Below are positions 1 to 8,609 of a DNA stretch of 36,562 nt, in pieces. Under the pieces are notes generated by a model. It saw only the letters and a program-made list of their open reading frames with translations, was not told the DNA's origin and did not search any database. Position numbers and translations under genes: made by a program. Source of the DNA: Geminocystis sp. GBBB08 (GTDB taxonomy: Bacteria > Cyanobacteriota > Cyanobacteriia > Cyanobacteriales > Cyanobacteriaceae); NCBI RefSeq assembly GCF_016743215.1, contig NZ_VRZC01000020.1, forward strand, positions 1-36,562, read 5' to 3'. Each line of letters opens with the position of its first letter. Position 1 is the first letter of the stretch.

Positions 1-1276
1 CTAAAATTGTCCACAACAAACCGCTATTGCTTTTTTTCTCCTGTTTACTCTCAGAAGTAACGATTTTCGCCTCTGGTTTAATGGTAGCAGTAGAAGAAGG
101 TTGAGCAATTTTTGGAGGTGGAAAAGTCACATCCCCTTGATAGGTAACTAATGCACCTCTAATTACCTCATCTTCAAGGTTAACAGTAAAATTTTCATTA
201 CCACCCATATCCTTAAGTAAATGCCATAGGTTAGTACCATAGAGTTGACTCGATTGACTAGCCATGCGACTAGGTAAATCTGTTAAACCGATGATAGTTA
301 CACCATGATATTGATAAACTTCGTCAGGTTTTGTAACTTCACTGTTACCCCCTTGTTCGGCCGCCAAATCAACGATAACACTACCTTGACGCATACTACG
401 CACCATCTCTTCCGTGATTAGTTTTGGTGCAGGTTTACCCGGAATGAGGGCAGTCGTGATAATAATATCAACTTCTTGAGCTTGTTCAGCAAATAAAGCC
501 ATTTCTGCATCGATAAATTCCTTACTCATGGTTTTCGCATAACCGCCTTCTCCTGAGCCATCTTCCGCAAATTCTAACTCTAAAAATTCACCGCCTAAAC
601 TCTCAATTTGCTCTTTTACTACCAATCTAGTATCAAATGCCCTTACTATAGCACCCAAACTTTTAGCGGTGCCAATAGCTGCTAATCCGGCAACCCCTGC
701 ACCTATAACTAAAACCTTTGCTGGAGGCACTTTTCCCGCTGCCGTAATTTGCCCCGTAAAAAATCTGCCAAAATTGTTAGCCGCTTCGATTACAGCCCGA
801 TAACCTGCTATATTTGCCATGCTAGATAAAGCATCTAATTTTTGTGCCCGACTGATTCTAGGCACAGCATCCATAGCAAATACAGTGGCTTTTTTCTCTG
901 ATAACTCTTTTAACAATTCAGGATTTTGGGCGGGATAGATAAAGCTTATCAGGGTTTTTCCTTCCGTCAAAAGGTTAACTTCTTCTGGTTGAGGAGGGCG
1001 CACTTTCAGTAGAATGTCAGCTTCCTGCCATAATTGTTCTCTATTATGAATAATTTTACATCCGACTTGCTCATAAGCTCGATCACTAAAACTAGCTTTT
1101 TCTCCAGCTTGAGTCTCAATTAAGACGGTAAAACCGAGTTTTTGCAATTTTGTCGCTGTATCCGGAGTTGCTGAAACTCGACATTCGTTAGGATAAATTT
1201 CTCTAGGAATCCCTATCTTTAATGATGATGTTATGGTGGAATTTTCTTGTTTTTCCTTGGTGAGGGTTGCTGTCAT
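1..1276 (-). CDS. pntA: NAD(P) transhydrogenase subunit alpha (partial, C-terminus outside window)
   Basis: Proton-translocating transhydrogenase subunit alpha, which carries the NAD(H)-binding domain; with PntB it couples hydride transfer between NADH and NADP+ to proton movement across the membrane. Translation from the ATG at 1276-1274 gives about 425 residues with no stop before position 1. The N-terminus has the alanine-dehydrogenase/PntA pattern (IGIPREIYPNECRVSATPD, about residues 21-39), followed by KVRPPQPEE near 91, a MDAVPRISRAQ-type stretch near 135 and a dinucleotide-binding GAGVAG at about 192-197 with FDTR at the end of the following strand. The last visible residues (GLLWTI) look like the start of the membrane segment expected after the soluble domain, so roughly 100 residues probably lie outside the window. 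An Ala- and Lys-rich linker precedes it. Family assignment is firm; the C-terminal arrangement is inferred. Confidence 0.93.
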   Translation of the reverse strand, partial: MTATLTKEKQENSTITSSLKIGIPREIYPNECRVSATPDTATKLQKLGFTVLIETQAGEKASFSDRAYEQVGCKIIHNREQLWQEADILLKVRPPQPEEVNLLTEGKTLISFIYPAQNPELLKELSEKKATVFAMDAVPRISRAQKLDALSSMANIAGYRAVIEAANNFGRFFTGQITAAGKVPPAKVLVIGAGVAGLAAIGTAKSLGAIVRAFDTRLVVKEQIESLGGEFLELEFAEDGSGEGGYAKTMSKEFIDAEMALFAEQAQEVDIIITTALIPGKPAPKLITEEMVRSMRQGSVIVDLAAEQGGNSEVTKPDEVYQYHGVTIIGLTDLPSRMASQSSQLYGTNLWHLLKDMGGNENFTVNLEDEVIRGALVTYQGDVTFPPPKIAQPSSTATIKPEAKIVTSESKQEKKSNSGLLWTIL

Positions 1277-1477
1277 GATTTTTCTTTGATAATTTTTGAT
1301 GTTTGTTTTTTTTCGCTTTCGTTGCAAAGGCGCAAAGGTTTATCTGGTTATTCACCTTTATTCTTGCATAGTAAGATCATTTTCCTTTTTTGGAACGTAA
1401 TTTAAACTTCTTTTAGTAATTCAGTCTATTTTTTTACAATTCTTTACCTCACTATATAAAATTATAGGTTAAGACAG

Positions 1478-1496
1478 GGTATCAGGTATCAGGTAC
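1478..1496. repeat. Short heptamer repeat (GGTATCA)
   Basis: Two exact tandem heptamers GGTATCA followed by a partial third, in the 275-base gap between pntA and the first R-M gene. Short tandem heptamers of this kind are typical of cyanobacterial intergenic DNA. No function is implied. Confidence 0.5.
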
Positions 1497-1551
1497 TATT
1501 ACATAGATATTGACGATAATTTGAAAATTCACCCATAAATCCCCTCCCAAT

Positions 1552-4500
1552 ATGTCTTATCAAACTATCCTCAACAGTTTAAATCTTGCTTATTATAAAT
1601 TAAAAGTTTGGCGATCGCACTTTACCATCTTTAAGGATAATTTAGACAAGTTATTAGTAAAAACTTTAGCTCAAATTGATCAATCTGAGGAGTTTCATAA
1701 AACCAATTTAAGAGATTTTCTTAAGGATACTTTTTATCAAGATAATCACTATATTAATATCAAAGATAAAAATGATTTAGTTATCTATCATGGTAAAAAT
1801 ACTGATAGTAAAGTCGGCGTTATTATAGAAACCAAAAGCCCTAGTAATCACCCAGAAATGTTAACTTTTAATCAATTTAATAATAAGGCTTTACAACAAT
1901 TATTATTTTATTATTTACAAGAAAGAATTATTAACAAAAATTTTGAATTAACGCAACTAATTGTTACAAATATTTATGATTGGTTCATTTTTCCAGCTAG
2001 TTTATTTGAAAAGTTATTTTATCACGATAAATCTTTAGTTAAGCAGTTTAATGATTTTCAAGAAAAAAAGTTAACTAGCCATAAGACTGACTTTTTTTAC
2101 AAAGAAATTGCTGATTCTGCTATTGAGAAAGTTGAAACAGAATTAAAAAATGAGGTAGTTTATTTTAATCTCCTTGACTATCACAATAAGCAAGATTCTG
2201 AGTTAGTTTTACTCTATAAATTTTTATCTCCTCAACACCTATTAAATTTATCCTTTACTAATGATAGTAACAGTTTAGATCAAGGTTTTTATAACGAGTT
2301 ACTACACATTATCGGTTTAACAGAAGTTAAAGACAAAAGTAAAAAATTAATCCAAAGATTACCGCTTAACAAGCTTTATCAGGGTTCACTTTTAGAAAAT
2401 ACTATCACACAATTAGATACTTATAATAAGTTAGATAATGTTCTTAATTTAACTGACTATGGAGATAACAAACAAGAACAATTATTTCATACTGCCTTAG
2501 AATTAGTTATTACATGGATTAATCGCATTCTATTTTTAAAACTATTAGAGGCACAATTAATTAACTATAATCAACAAGATAACAATTTCGCTTTTTTAAA
2601 TGGCGATCGCCTCAAGAGTTATAATGATTTAGATTTGCTATTTTTTCAAGTCTTAGCAAAAAAAGATGAAGAAAGAAACCGTGATATTCAAGAAAAATTT
2701 TATCATGTACCTTACCTCAATAGTTCTTTATTTGAAGTAACAATTTTAGAAAATCAAACTATTCCGATAGGTAGCTTAAATTTCAGTTACGAATTACCTT
2801 TTTATAACACAACTATTTTAAAAGACTATCAAGGAAAAAGAAAAATAGGAGAGTTAAACACTTTACATTATTTATTCGATTTTTTATCAGCTTATGACTT
2901 TAGTAGTGACACTTCTGAAGCGATTCAAGAAGAAAATAAAACCCTTATCAATGCTTCAGTTTTAGGCTTAATTTTTGAAAAGATTAACGGTTATCAAGAT
3001 GGCTCATTTTTTACCCCGGGATTTATTACTATGTATATGTGTCGGGAGACTATTCACCGTGCAGTTATTCACAAATTTAATGATATTAAAGGATGGCATT
3101 ATCAAAATATTGACGAGTTATCTAATCATATTGAAGACATAAAAGAAGCTAACTCTATCATTAATAATCTCAAAATTTGTGATCCTGCTGTAGGCTCAGG
3201 ACATTTTTTAGTGTCAGCTTTAAATCAAATTATTGCCTTAAAAAGTTATCTGAATATTTTACTAGATAGAAACGGTAATAAAATAAAAAAAATTGATTAC
3301 ACTATCAAGGTTATTAACGATGAATTAATTATCACCGACGAGAATAATAAACTATTTACTTATAATCCTAAAAATTCAGAAAGTCAACGAATTCAAGAGA
3401 CTCTTTTTCACGAAAAACAAATTATCATTGAAAACTGCTTATTCGGTGTTGACATTAATCTTAATTCTGTGAAAATTTGTCGTCTTCGTCTATGGATTGA
3501 GTTATTAAAAAATGCCTATTATCAAAAAGAAAATTCTCTCCCTTTAACAAGAGGGGTTAATCCTTCAAAATTAGAAACTTTACCTAATATCGATATTAAT
3601 ATTAAGTGTGGTAATAGTTTGATTAGTCGTTTTGATTTAGAAGAATTACTTTTATCTCCGAAAATTAAGCAACAAATAGCAGATTTTAAACAAGCTGTTA
3701 ACATTTATCGCAATCCTCAAAGTAAGACACACAAAAAGGAAGCTATCAAAAAAATTGAGGAAGTTAAACAGAGTTTTAAAACTGCTTTGACTGGTAATGA
3801 TGACGATGATAAAAAGTTACGCAGTTTGCAAGGAGAGTTAACTCTTCTTTTAAGTCAAACTTCTTTATTTGAGGAAACAGTTAAGGAGAAAAAAGCGAAG
3901 GAAAAGAAACAAAAACAGTTAGAAAAAGAAATTCATTTACTCACTGCCAAAATTGACGATAAGAAAAATAACTGTATTTATCATCATAGTTTTGAATGGC
4001 GTTTTGAATTTCCAGAGGTGTTAGATAATGAGGGTAATTTTATCGGCTTTGATATAATCATTGGCAATCCTCCTTATATTCGTCAAGAAGAATTTTCTGC
4101 TATAAAACCTTTCCTTCAACAAAAGTTTGTTATTTATAATTCCATTGCCGATTTATTAACTTATTTTGTGGAATTGGCTTATAACATTCTCAAAGATGAT
4201 GGTATTTTTCAATTTATCATCTCCAATAAGTTTACTAGGGCTAATTATGGCAAACAAATGCGGAAATTTTTGTTAGAGAAGACGACTTTAACTCACTTTA
4301 TCGACTTTAGCGGTTTATCGGTTTTTGATGAGGCAACTGTGGATTCCGCCATTCTTGGTTATCAGAAAACAAACCAGTCTTCTTCCTGTCTAATTTATGG
4401 TGATGTCAAGAAAGAGTCGGTAAGAATTAATGATTTTTCTAATTACTTAAGGGAAATTTCGACTAATTTTCTACAAGCTGATTTAACAGAAAATAGTTGG

Positions 4501-5328
4501 AGTTTTGAAAATCCACAGGTATTAAAAATTAAGCAGAAAATTGAATCTCAAGGCATCCCTTTAAAACAATGGAATATTAGCATATCCAGAGGAATTTTAA
4601 CTGGTTATAATCAAGCCTTTGTTATTGATGGTAAAACTAGACAAGATTTAATTAATCAAGATAGTAAATCTGCTGAAATTATTAAACCTCTTTTACGAGG
4701 GCGTGATATTCACAAATATTATCCTAATTTTCAAGATTTATGGTTAATCAATCTCCATAATGGCTATGAAGTCAATCACCAAAAAATTCCTGCTTTAAAA
4801 ATAGAAGATTATCCTGCTATTAAACAACATCTCGATCGATTTTACCCTCAATTAGAAAAAAGAACTGATAAAGGTAAAACTCCTTATAATTTAAGAAATT
4901 GTGCCTATCTTCCTGATTTTGAAAAGCCTAAAATTATTTATAAAGATATTGCCCAAAAACTTACTTTTACATTAGATACATTATCTTTTTATACTAACAA
5001 CACTAATTATATTATCGTGGGAGATTTTGATTTATCATATTTAACGGCAACTTTGAATAGTAAATTATTTGATTTTTATTATCGACTGATTTCTACTCAA
5101 TTAGGCACTTCGGCGGTAAGATTATTCACTCAATTTGTCGACAAAATACCAATTAAACAAGTTACTGAAAAGGAAGAAAAACCATTTCAAAAATTAGTTA
5201 TAGAAATCATGAAATTAAAAAAAGAAAACCCCGATAATGACACATCACCCTTAGAGAGAGAAATAGATTTATTAGTCTATCAATTATATGGCTTAACAGA
5301 GAAAGAAATTAAGCTAGTTGAAGAGTAA
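1552..5328 (+). CDS. Type IIG-like fused restriction-modification protein (paralogue 1)
   Basis: Large single-chain protein (1258 aa) combining a candidate nuclease with an N6-adenine DNA methyltransferase. Seen: near the N-terminus an acidic residue in NDLVIYH (D75) followed by GVIIETK (E93, K95), which fits a PD-(D/E)xK nuclease core; a long helical region; methyltransferase motif I DPAVGSGHF at about 544; catalytic motif IV NPPY at 839-842; then a region containing LLRGRDIHKYYPNF that resembles the TaqI-type target-recognition domain; and a conserved tail LEREIDLLVYQLYG. A charged Lys/Glu-rich coiled segment lies at about 745-800. Layout and length fit Eco57I/type IIG enzymes, which need no separate restriction or specificity subunit, and none is encoded alongside. 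It is paralogous to the gene at 28619-32269. BREX PglX is an alternative, but no other BREX gene is present. The recognition sequence cannot be read from the protein. Confidence 0.88.
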   Translation: MSYQTILNSLNLAYYKLKVWRSHFTIFKDNLDKLLVKTLAQIDQSEEFHKTNLRDFLKDTFYQDNHYINIKDKNDLVIYHGKNTDSKVGVIIETKSPSNHPEMLTFNQFNNKALQQLLFYYLQERIINKNFELTQLIVTNIYDWFIFPASLFEKLFYHDKSLVKQFNDFQEKKLTSHKTDFFYKEIADSAIEKVETELKNEVVYFNLLDYHNKQDSELVLLYKFLSPQHLLNLSFTNDSNSLDQGFYNELLHIIGLTEVKDKSKKLIQRLPLNKLYQGSLLENTITQLDTYNKLDNVLNLTDYGDNKQEQLFHTALELVITWINRILFLKLLEAQLINYNQQDNNFAFLNGDRLKSYNDLDLLFFQVLAKKDEERNRDIQEKFYHVPYLNSSLFEVTILENQTIPIGSLNFSYELPFYNTTILKDYQGKRKIGELNTLHYLFDFLSAYDFSSDTSEAIQEENKTLINASVLGLIFEKINGYQDGSFFTPGFITMYMCRETIHRAVIHKFNDIKGWHYQNIDELSNHIEDIKEANSIINNLKICDPAVGSGHFLVSALNQIIALKSYLNILLDRNGNKIKKIDYTIKVINDELIITDENNKLFTYNPKNSESQRIQETLFHEKQIIIENCLFGVDINLNSVKICRLRLWIELLKNAYYQKENSLPLTRGVNPSKLETLPNIDINIKCGNSLISRFDLEELLLSPKIKQQIADFKQAVNIYRNPQSKTHKKEAIKKIEEVKQSFKTALTGNDDDDKKLRSLQGELTLLLSQTSLFEETVKEKKAKEKKQKQLEKEIHLLTAKIDDKKNNCIYHHSFEWRFEFPEVLDNEGNFIGFDIIIGNPPYIRQEEFSAIKPFLQQKFVIYNSIADLLTYFVELAYNILKDDGIFQFIISNKFTRANYGKQMRKFLLEKTTLTHFIDFSGLSVFDEATVDSAILGYQKTNQSSSCLIYGDVKKESVRINDFSNYLREISTNFLQADLTENSWSFENPQVLKIKQKIESQGIPLKQWNISISRGILTGYNQAFVIDGKTRQDLINQDSKSAEIIKPLLRGRDIHKYYPNFQDLWLINLHNGYEVNHQKIPALKIEDYPAIKQHLDRFYPQLEKRTDKGKTPYNLRNCAYLPDFEKPKIIYKDIAQKLTFTLDTLSFYTNNTNYIIVGDFDLSYLTATLNSKLFDFYYRLISTQLGTSAVRLFTQFVDKIPIKQVTEKEEKPFQKLVIEIMKLKKENPDNDTSPLEREIDLLVYQLYGLTEKEIKLVEE

Positions 5329-5363
5329 TAATTACCCTAATCTCCTTTGAAAATAGGAAATAA

Positions 5364-5566
5364 CCATGAAATACCTAGCGAGTCACAACCATATCTAATA
5401 ACTTAACTATGAAATACCTAGGGAGTCACAACCATATCTAATAACTTAACCATGAAATACCTAGCGAGTCACAACCATATCTAATAACTTAACCATGAAA
5501 TACCTAGCGAGTCACAACCATATTTAATAACTTAACTATGAAATACCTAGCGAGTCACAATCATAC
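5364..5566. repeat. 43-bp tandem repeat, five copies
   Basis: Five head-to-tail units with an exact 43-base period; the internal ATG of each unit falls at 5366, 5409, 5452, 5495 and 5538. Units are nearly identical (core CCTAGCGAGTCACAAC); the fifth diverges in its last third. The array starts about 36 bases after the R-M stop codon and ends about 70 bases before the hicA relic. The same unit recurs singly near 6064 and as a pair at 6811-6888. There are no variable spacers, so it is not a CRISPR array. It fills most of the 308-base gap between 5329 and 5636. Confidence 0.9.
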
Positions 5567-5636
5567 TTTTCTTAAAGATTAATGATAATAATATTCTACA
5601 ATCAAAGATAAATGATCAAAAAAGAGATTTTCCTCC

Positions 5637-5822
5637 ATGAAAGTCAAAAAAATGATTAAAATTATTAAACATGATGGTTGGTATTTAGTCAGAATCAGAG
5701 GTAGTCATCGATAATATAAACACGATTTGAAAACAGGATTGGTAACAATACCGGGTAAATTATCCGATGATTTAGCACAAGGTACAGCTAATAGTATCTT
5801 AAAACAAGCACAATTAAAATGA
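5637..5822 (+). pseudogene. hicA: HicA-type toxin, interrupted by an in-frame TAA
   Basis: The frame from ATG 5637 reads as a complete HicA mRNA interferase of 61 codons except for one TAA at 5712-5714 (codon 26). It starts MKVKKMIKIIKHDGWYLVR and contains the conserved G-S-H motif (residues 22-24) carrying the catalytic histidine. After the stop the same frame continues YKHDLKTGLVTIPGK and ends in an AQLK-type terminus just before hicB, as HicA proteins do. A single change from a sense codon such as CAA explains the stop. It would leave a 25-residue peptide lacking the rest of the double-stranded-RNA-binding-like fold, so the toxin is probably inactive while the adjacent antitoxin is intact. 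Alternatives are a sequencing error or low-level readthrough. Confidence 0.8.
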
Positions 5823-5839
5823 AGTTAAGGAATTTTATT

Positions 5840-6049
5840 ATGCGTTATGCTATTGTTATTGAAAAAGCAGAATCTAATTATTCCGCTTATGTGCCTGATT
5901 TGCCCGGATGTGTGGCAACGGGTAATACTATTGATGAGGTAAAATCAGAAATTACTGAGGCGATTGCCTTTCACTTAGAAGGGTTACAAGAAGAAGGCTT
6001 ACCTATTCCCTTACCTTTATCTTTAACTGATTATGTTGACGCTAGTTAA
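5840..6049 (+). CDS. hicB: HicB-type antitoxin
   Basis: Small HicB-family antitoxin (69 aa from ATG 5840) with the degenerate RNase-H-like fold: RYAIVIEKAESNYSAYVPDLPGC, then the characteristic CVATGNTIDEVKSEITEAIAFHLEGL stretch (both described from the middle of the protein) and PIPLPLSL near the end. An upstream ATG at 5819 would overlap the hicA stop; ATG 5840 is preferred because the conserved MRYAIVIE start follows directly and an AAGG sits nine bases upstream. HicB normally binds and blocks HicA and represses its own operon. Here the preceding hicA frame carries a nonsense codon, so HicB may be an orphan that could still neutralise HicA proteins encoded elsewhere. No DNA-binding extension is visible in this short form. 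Confidence 0.85.
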   Translation: MRYAIVIEKAESNYSAYVPDLPGCVATGNTIDEVKSEITEAIAFHLEGLQEEGLPIPLPLSLTDYVDAS

Positions 6050-6063
6050 TTTTTATTTATTTT

Positions 6064-6100
6064 CTAACTTAACCATGACATCCCTAGCGAGTCACAACTA
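6064..6100. repeat. 43-bp-family repeat, single copy
   Basis: One copy of the unit found in the array at 5364, sharing CTAGCGAGTCACAAC and the preceding TAACTTAACCATG. It lies directly after hicB and before the convergent PIN-module genes. The 3' part has TATGTTTTAAGTTAA, a variant also seen in the copies near 6888. Confidence 0.8.
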
Positions 6101-6127
6101 TGTTTTAAGTTAAAAAATTGTTATTTT

Positions 6128-6325
6128 CTAATTTTCTTCTTTTCTAAGTTGTTTAACATCTTCCCAAAATTGCTGTCTCGTAATATTTTGTAAAGACTTT
6201 TGACGTTCTTTTGTATAATCACCAAAACCCCATCCCATCTCCTGTAAAAATTTCAGTGTCTCAAATTGTCCTAATTCTTTGACTAATACTTGATAACCTT
6301 TTTCTTTTAATTCCATTGGTGTCAT
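6128..6325 (-). CDS. Small antitoxin-like partner of the PIN toxin
   Basis: A 65-residue charged protein starting MTPMELKEKGYQVLVKEL and containing FLQEMGWGFGDYTKERQ. I recognise this as the small protein commonly encoded beside PIN-domain toxins in cyanobacteria (MTP.EL..KG...L...LG....FL.....G.GDYTKER pattern) and infer an antitoxin role. The ATG at 6325 is supported by a GGAG ten bases upstream on the minus strand. It lies 19 bases downstream of the PIN gene on the same strand, consistent with a two-gene transcript in which the PIN gene comes first. No DNA-binding motif is evident. Confidence 0.72.
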   Translation of the reverse strand: MTPMELKEKGYQVLVKELGQFETLKFLQEMGWGFGDYTKERQKSLQNITRQQFWEDVKQLRKEEN

Positions 6326-6344
6326 TATTTTTATCTCCGTTTAA

Positions 6345-6797
6345 TCAAAAATCATTCATTAACCAAGATACAGGATTTTCTTCTCTTATTTTTAATACTT
6401 TACTATATCTAACTGCTTTCTTTAAAAATCGATCATCTGTAGTTAATAATATATCGACTTTAGCATATTCTGCACAGGCAATATGAAAAGAATCATAAAT
6501 CCCAAAACCTAATTTTTTTATCTCTTGTGAACGTTCATCTATTTCTTGATTTAATCTTACTTTAAACTTCGCTATTTTTAATAACTTTTTAATTTCTTTT
6601 AATTTATCAAGATTAGTCATTCTTTTTAATTCAGCTTCGATAGCTTCACTATTTATTAATTGATAATTTGATAAACTAAACTTTTTAAAAATTTCAATAA
6701 TTGCTTCACCTTCTAAACAGTTTCTATCTTGTTTCCAGTCATCAAAAGGGCGATTTAAACAACAAACATCGAGATAAATTAGATATTGTTTATTCAT
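6345..6797 (-). CDS. PIN-domain toxin (VapC-like ribonuclease)
   Basis: A 150-residue PIN-domain protein. The N-terminal YLDVCCLNRPFDD carries the first metal-binding Asp (residue 9 or 10), and the C-terminal half has the second acidic cluster DSFHIACAEYAKVDILLTTDDRFLKKA. These match the acidic residues that hold Mg2+ in PIN ribonucleases of toxin-antitoxin systems. The middle is helical and Lys-rich. It is encoded first in a two-gene minus-strand unit with the 65-aa partner at 6128-6325. Copies of the 43-bp repeat lie on both sides of the unit (6064 and 6811). Family assignment is firm; the RNA target is unknown. Confidence 0.87.
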   Translation of the reverse strand: MNKQYLIYLDVCCLNRPFDDWKQDRNCLEGEAIIEIFKKFSLSNYQLINSEAIEAELKRMTNLDKLKEIKKLLKIAKFKVRLNQEIDERSQEIKKLGFGIYDSFHIACAEYAKVDILLTTDDRFLKKAVRYSKVLKIREENPVSWLMNDF

Positions 6798-6810
6798 TTT
6801 TTTCCTTAAA

Positions 6811-6888
6811 TCATGAAATACCTAACGAGTCACAACTATATTTTCAAACTCAATTTTGAAACACCCAGCGACTCACAACTATGTTTTA
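6811..6888. repeat. 43-bp-family repeat, two copies
   Basis: Two further units of the 43-bp family in tandem: ATG at 6813 and the equivalent TTG at 6856, again exactly 43 bases apart. They are more diverged from the 5364 array (CTAACGAGTCACAAC and CCAGCGACTCACAAC cores). They sit immediately upstream of the PIN gene start on the minus strand and close the toxin-antitoxin block on the right. Confidence 0.75.
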
Positions 6889-7003
6889 ATTGAACAAATT
6901 GTCATCGGTTAATTTTCCGTTTTTTAAACAATTCTTTACTGAATTTTATCGTTTAATTGTGTGTTATCTTTTAGATTCAAACTCTTAACTATTTTTCCTC
7001 ATT

Positions 7004-7531
7004 ATGAAATTCTTAAAAAATTATCCTTTAATTATTACCCTTAGTTTTCTCCTTCTTGGTTGTGATTTTGAATCTTCTTCTATATCTACCAATGAGAAAA
7101 ATAATTCTCTCAAAATTACTCCTGTTGAAAATACTTCTTTAGCTCAAAATTTACCTATTGGTGCTAAATTATTGGTTAACAATGAAGTTATTGAGTTAGA
7201 AATCGCACAAACTCCTCAACAACAATCTATTGGCTTAATGTATCGTGATTCTCTTTCCCCCAATCATGGTATGTTATTCCCTTTTAATCCCCCCCAAACT
7301 GTCAGTTTTTGGATGAAAAATGTCTCTATTCCTCTTGATATGATTTTTATCTCTGAAGGTATTGTGAAGCACATTGCTAACGCATCTCCTTGTAAAAGTG
7401 AGGCTTGTCCTCTTTATAATTCAAACGTACCGATTGATCAAGTCATTGAATTGGCAGAAAATAGAGCAAAAGAACTAAATATCAAAATTGGCGATCACAT
7501 AAATATCAAAATGTTGGATGTCAAAAAATAA
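7004..7531 (+). CDS. DUF192-family lipoprotein
   Basis: A 175-residue exported lipoprotein. Residues 1-20 form a lipoprotein signal (MKFLKNYPLIITLSFLLLGC) with the lipobox Cys at 20. After a Ser/Asn-rich linker comes a DUF192 domain from about residue 54: LLVNNEVIELEIAQTPQQQ, GLMYRDSLSPNHGMLFPF, VSFWMKNVSIPLDMIF and IKIGDHINIKML. The WMKN.SIPLDMIFI motif is diagnostic. Function is not established for the family; the protein should be membrane-anchored, facing the periplasm or thylakoid lumen. It stands alone, with more than 200 bases before it and about 720 bases without a clear gene after it. Confidence 0.9.
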   Translation: MKFLKNYPLIITLSFLLLGCDFESSSISTNEKNNSLKITPVENTSLAQNLPIGAKLLVNNEVIELEIAQTPQQQSIGLMYRDSLSPNHGMLFPFNPPQTVSFWMKNVSIPLDMIFISEGIVKHIANASPCKSEACPLYNSNVPIDQVIELAENRAKELNIKIGDHINIKMLDVKK

Positions 7532-8251
7532 TTAAAATTATTAACCCATAATTAGATTAAAAGATGTATAATATTTTACTTAAACATTCTCATCGGCTAG
7601 TTACGATTACCACGAGATTCTATTTAGGAAAAAGTTGCCTAGTCTATTTCTTACAAAAAGAAACATGAACTCTTAGATAGAAATTTTCAATGTACATCTT
7701 TAAACCTACTTTTTGAGCATAATTGAAAAAAATATATAGGGTATATTAGTTAGTCTTACCAAAGTAGAACTTTTATTCTCGTATAATAATGATCCATTTT
7801 CAACAAAAAAGAAGTTTAGCAATAATTTCTGATGATTTAAAAAGTGATCATCCTCAAAATATCAAAAATAAATCCATAAAGATGTAGATATTTAAGCTAA
7901 GTTATTTTCGTCTTAAAAATACGTTAAAACCTATGCTTATAAAAGTTAGACAAAAACAAAATTGATAATTTATCTTAGTTTAGCTAGAAATTAAATATAG
8001 TGAGAGAAAAGATAATATTATTCAATAAATATCAAATTAGTCAAGAAATTGTCACTGTAAATAAGTTGTTATCAATCAATATTCTCGTTTAATTATTTAT
8101 TCTCATTCATTTTTTTGATATTAGCTTGTTTTTTATTTTCTTCAATTTATTTCTTACAAAAAACAATTTTTATTTTTTCGACAACAAACAAAATTTTATA
8201 AACTTTTTAAATCAACTTATTCACAATTTTATAAAAAAAAATAAATATATT
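7532..8251. other. Gene-poor AT-rich interval
   Basis: About 720 bases of very AT-rich DNA. A 32-codon ATG frame at about 7789-7887 has no recognisable similarity and no clear ribosome site. The 42 codons preceding 8252 are open but Phe/Asn/Lys-rich low-complexity sequence and are not treated as coding. I see no RNA gene or strong terminator here. Confidence 0.4.
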
Positions 8252-8443
8252 ATGCCAACTATGACTTATAACCGTTTTATCAAATTTTTACAAGAAGAAA
8301 TCAATTTACCTAAAGATTCTATCGCTATTGCACAACGTTCAGTGGATCAAAATTTAGGTTTAATGCCGATGGTTTTATGGCAATATGGATTAATAACTAT
8401 TGAACAATTAGATCGTATTTATGATTGGTTAGAAACCTGTTAA
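8252..8443 (+). CDS. DUF2949 family protein
   Basis: A 63-residue protein typical of the cyanobacterial DUF2949 family: TYNRFIKFLQEEINLP, then GLMPMVLWQYGLITIEQLD and a terminal RIYDWLE. The family is small, helical and of unknown role. The ATG at 8252 is chosen because conserved sequence begins there; ATG 8261 is also possible. The frame is open further upstream to 8126, but that part is Phe/Asn/Lys-rich and unlike the family. It is monocistronic. Confidence 0.82.
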   Translation: MPTMTYNRFIKFLQEEINLPKDSIAIAQRSVDQNLGLMPMVLWQYGLITIEQLDRIYDWLETC

Positions 8444-8609
8444 TTGTGATGGGGTAGATAAAAGTTAAAATTTGTTTAACCCTTACAAAGTAATAGTCAA
8501 AGTAGAGGCAGCCATCCCTTTGCCAAACCATTAACACTATTTATTCCTTATTCCCTACCCTCATCAACTTTTTGACGCACCCCTAAATAACCTTCAGGAG
8601 TAACTACCT

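Noticed and set aside
1552-5328. BREX PglX methyltransferase
   Set aside because: No brxC, pglZ or other BREX gene adjoins either R-M gene, and a nuclease-like N-terminus is present, which fits a type IIG single chain better.
5364-5566. CRISPR array
   Set aside because: The units abut with a fixed 43-base period and no unique spacers, and no cas gene is visible.
8126-8251. Extended N-terminus for the DUF2949 protein
   Set aside because: It is AT-driven Phe/Asn/Lys low-complexity sequence with no conservation expected; ATG 8252 fits the family.
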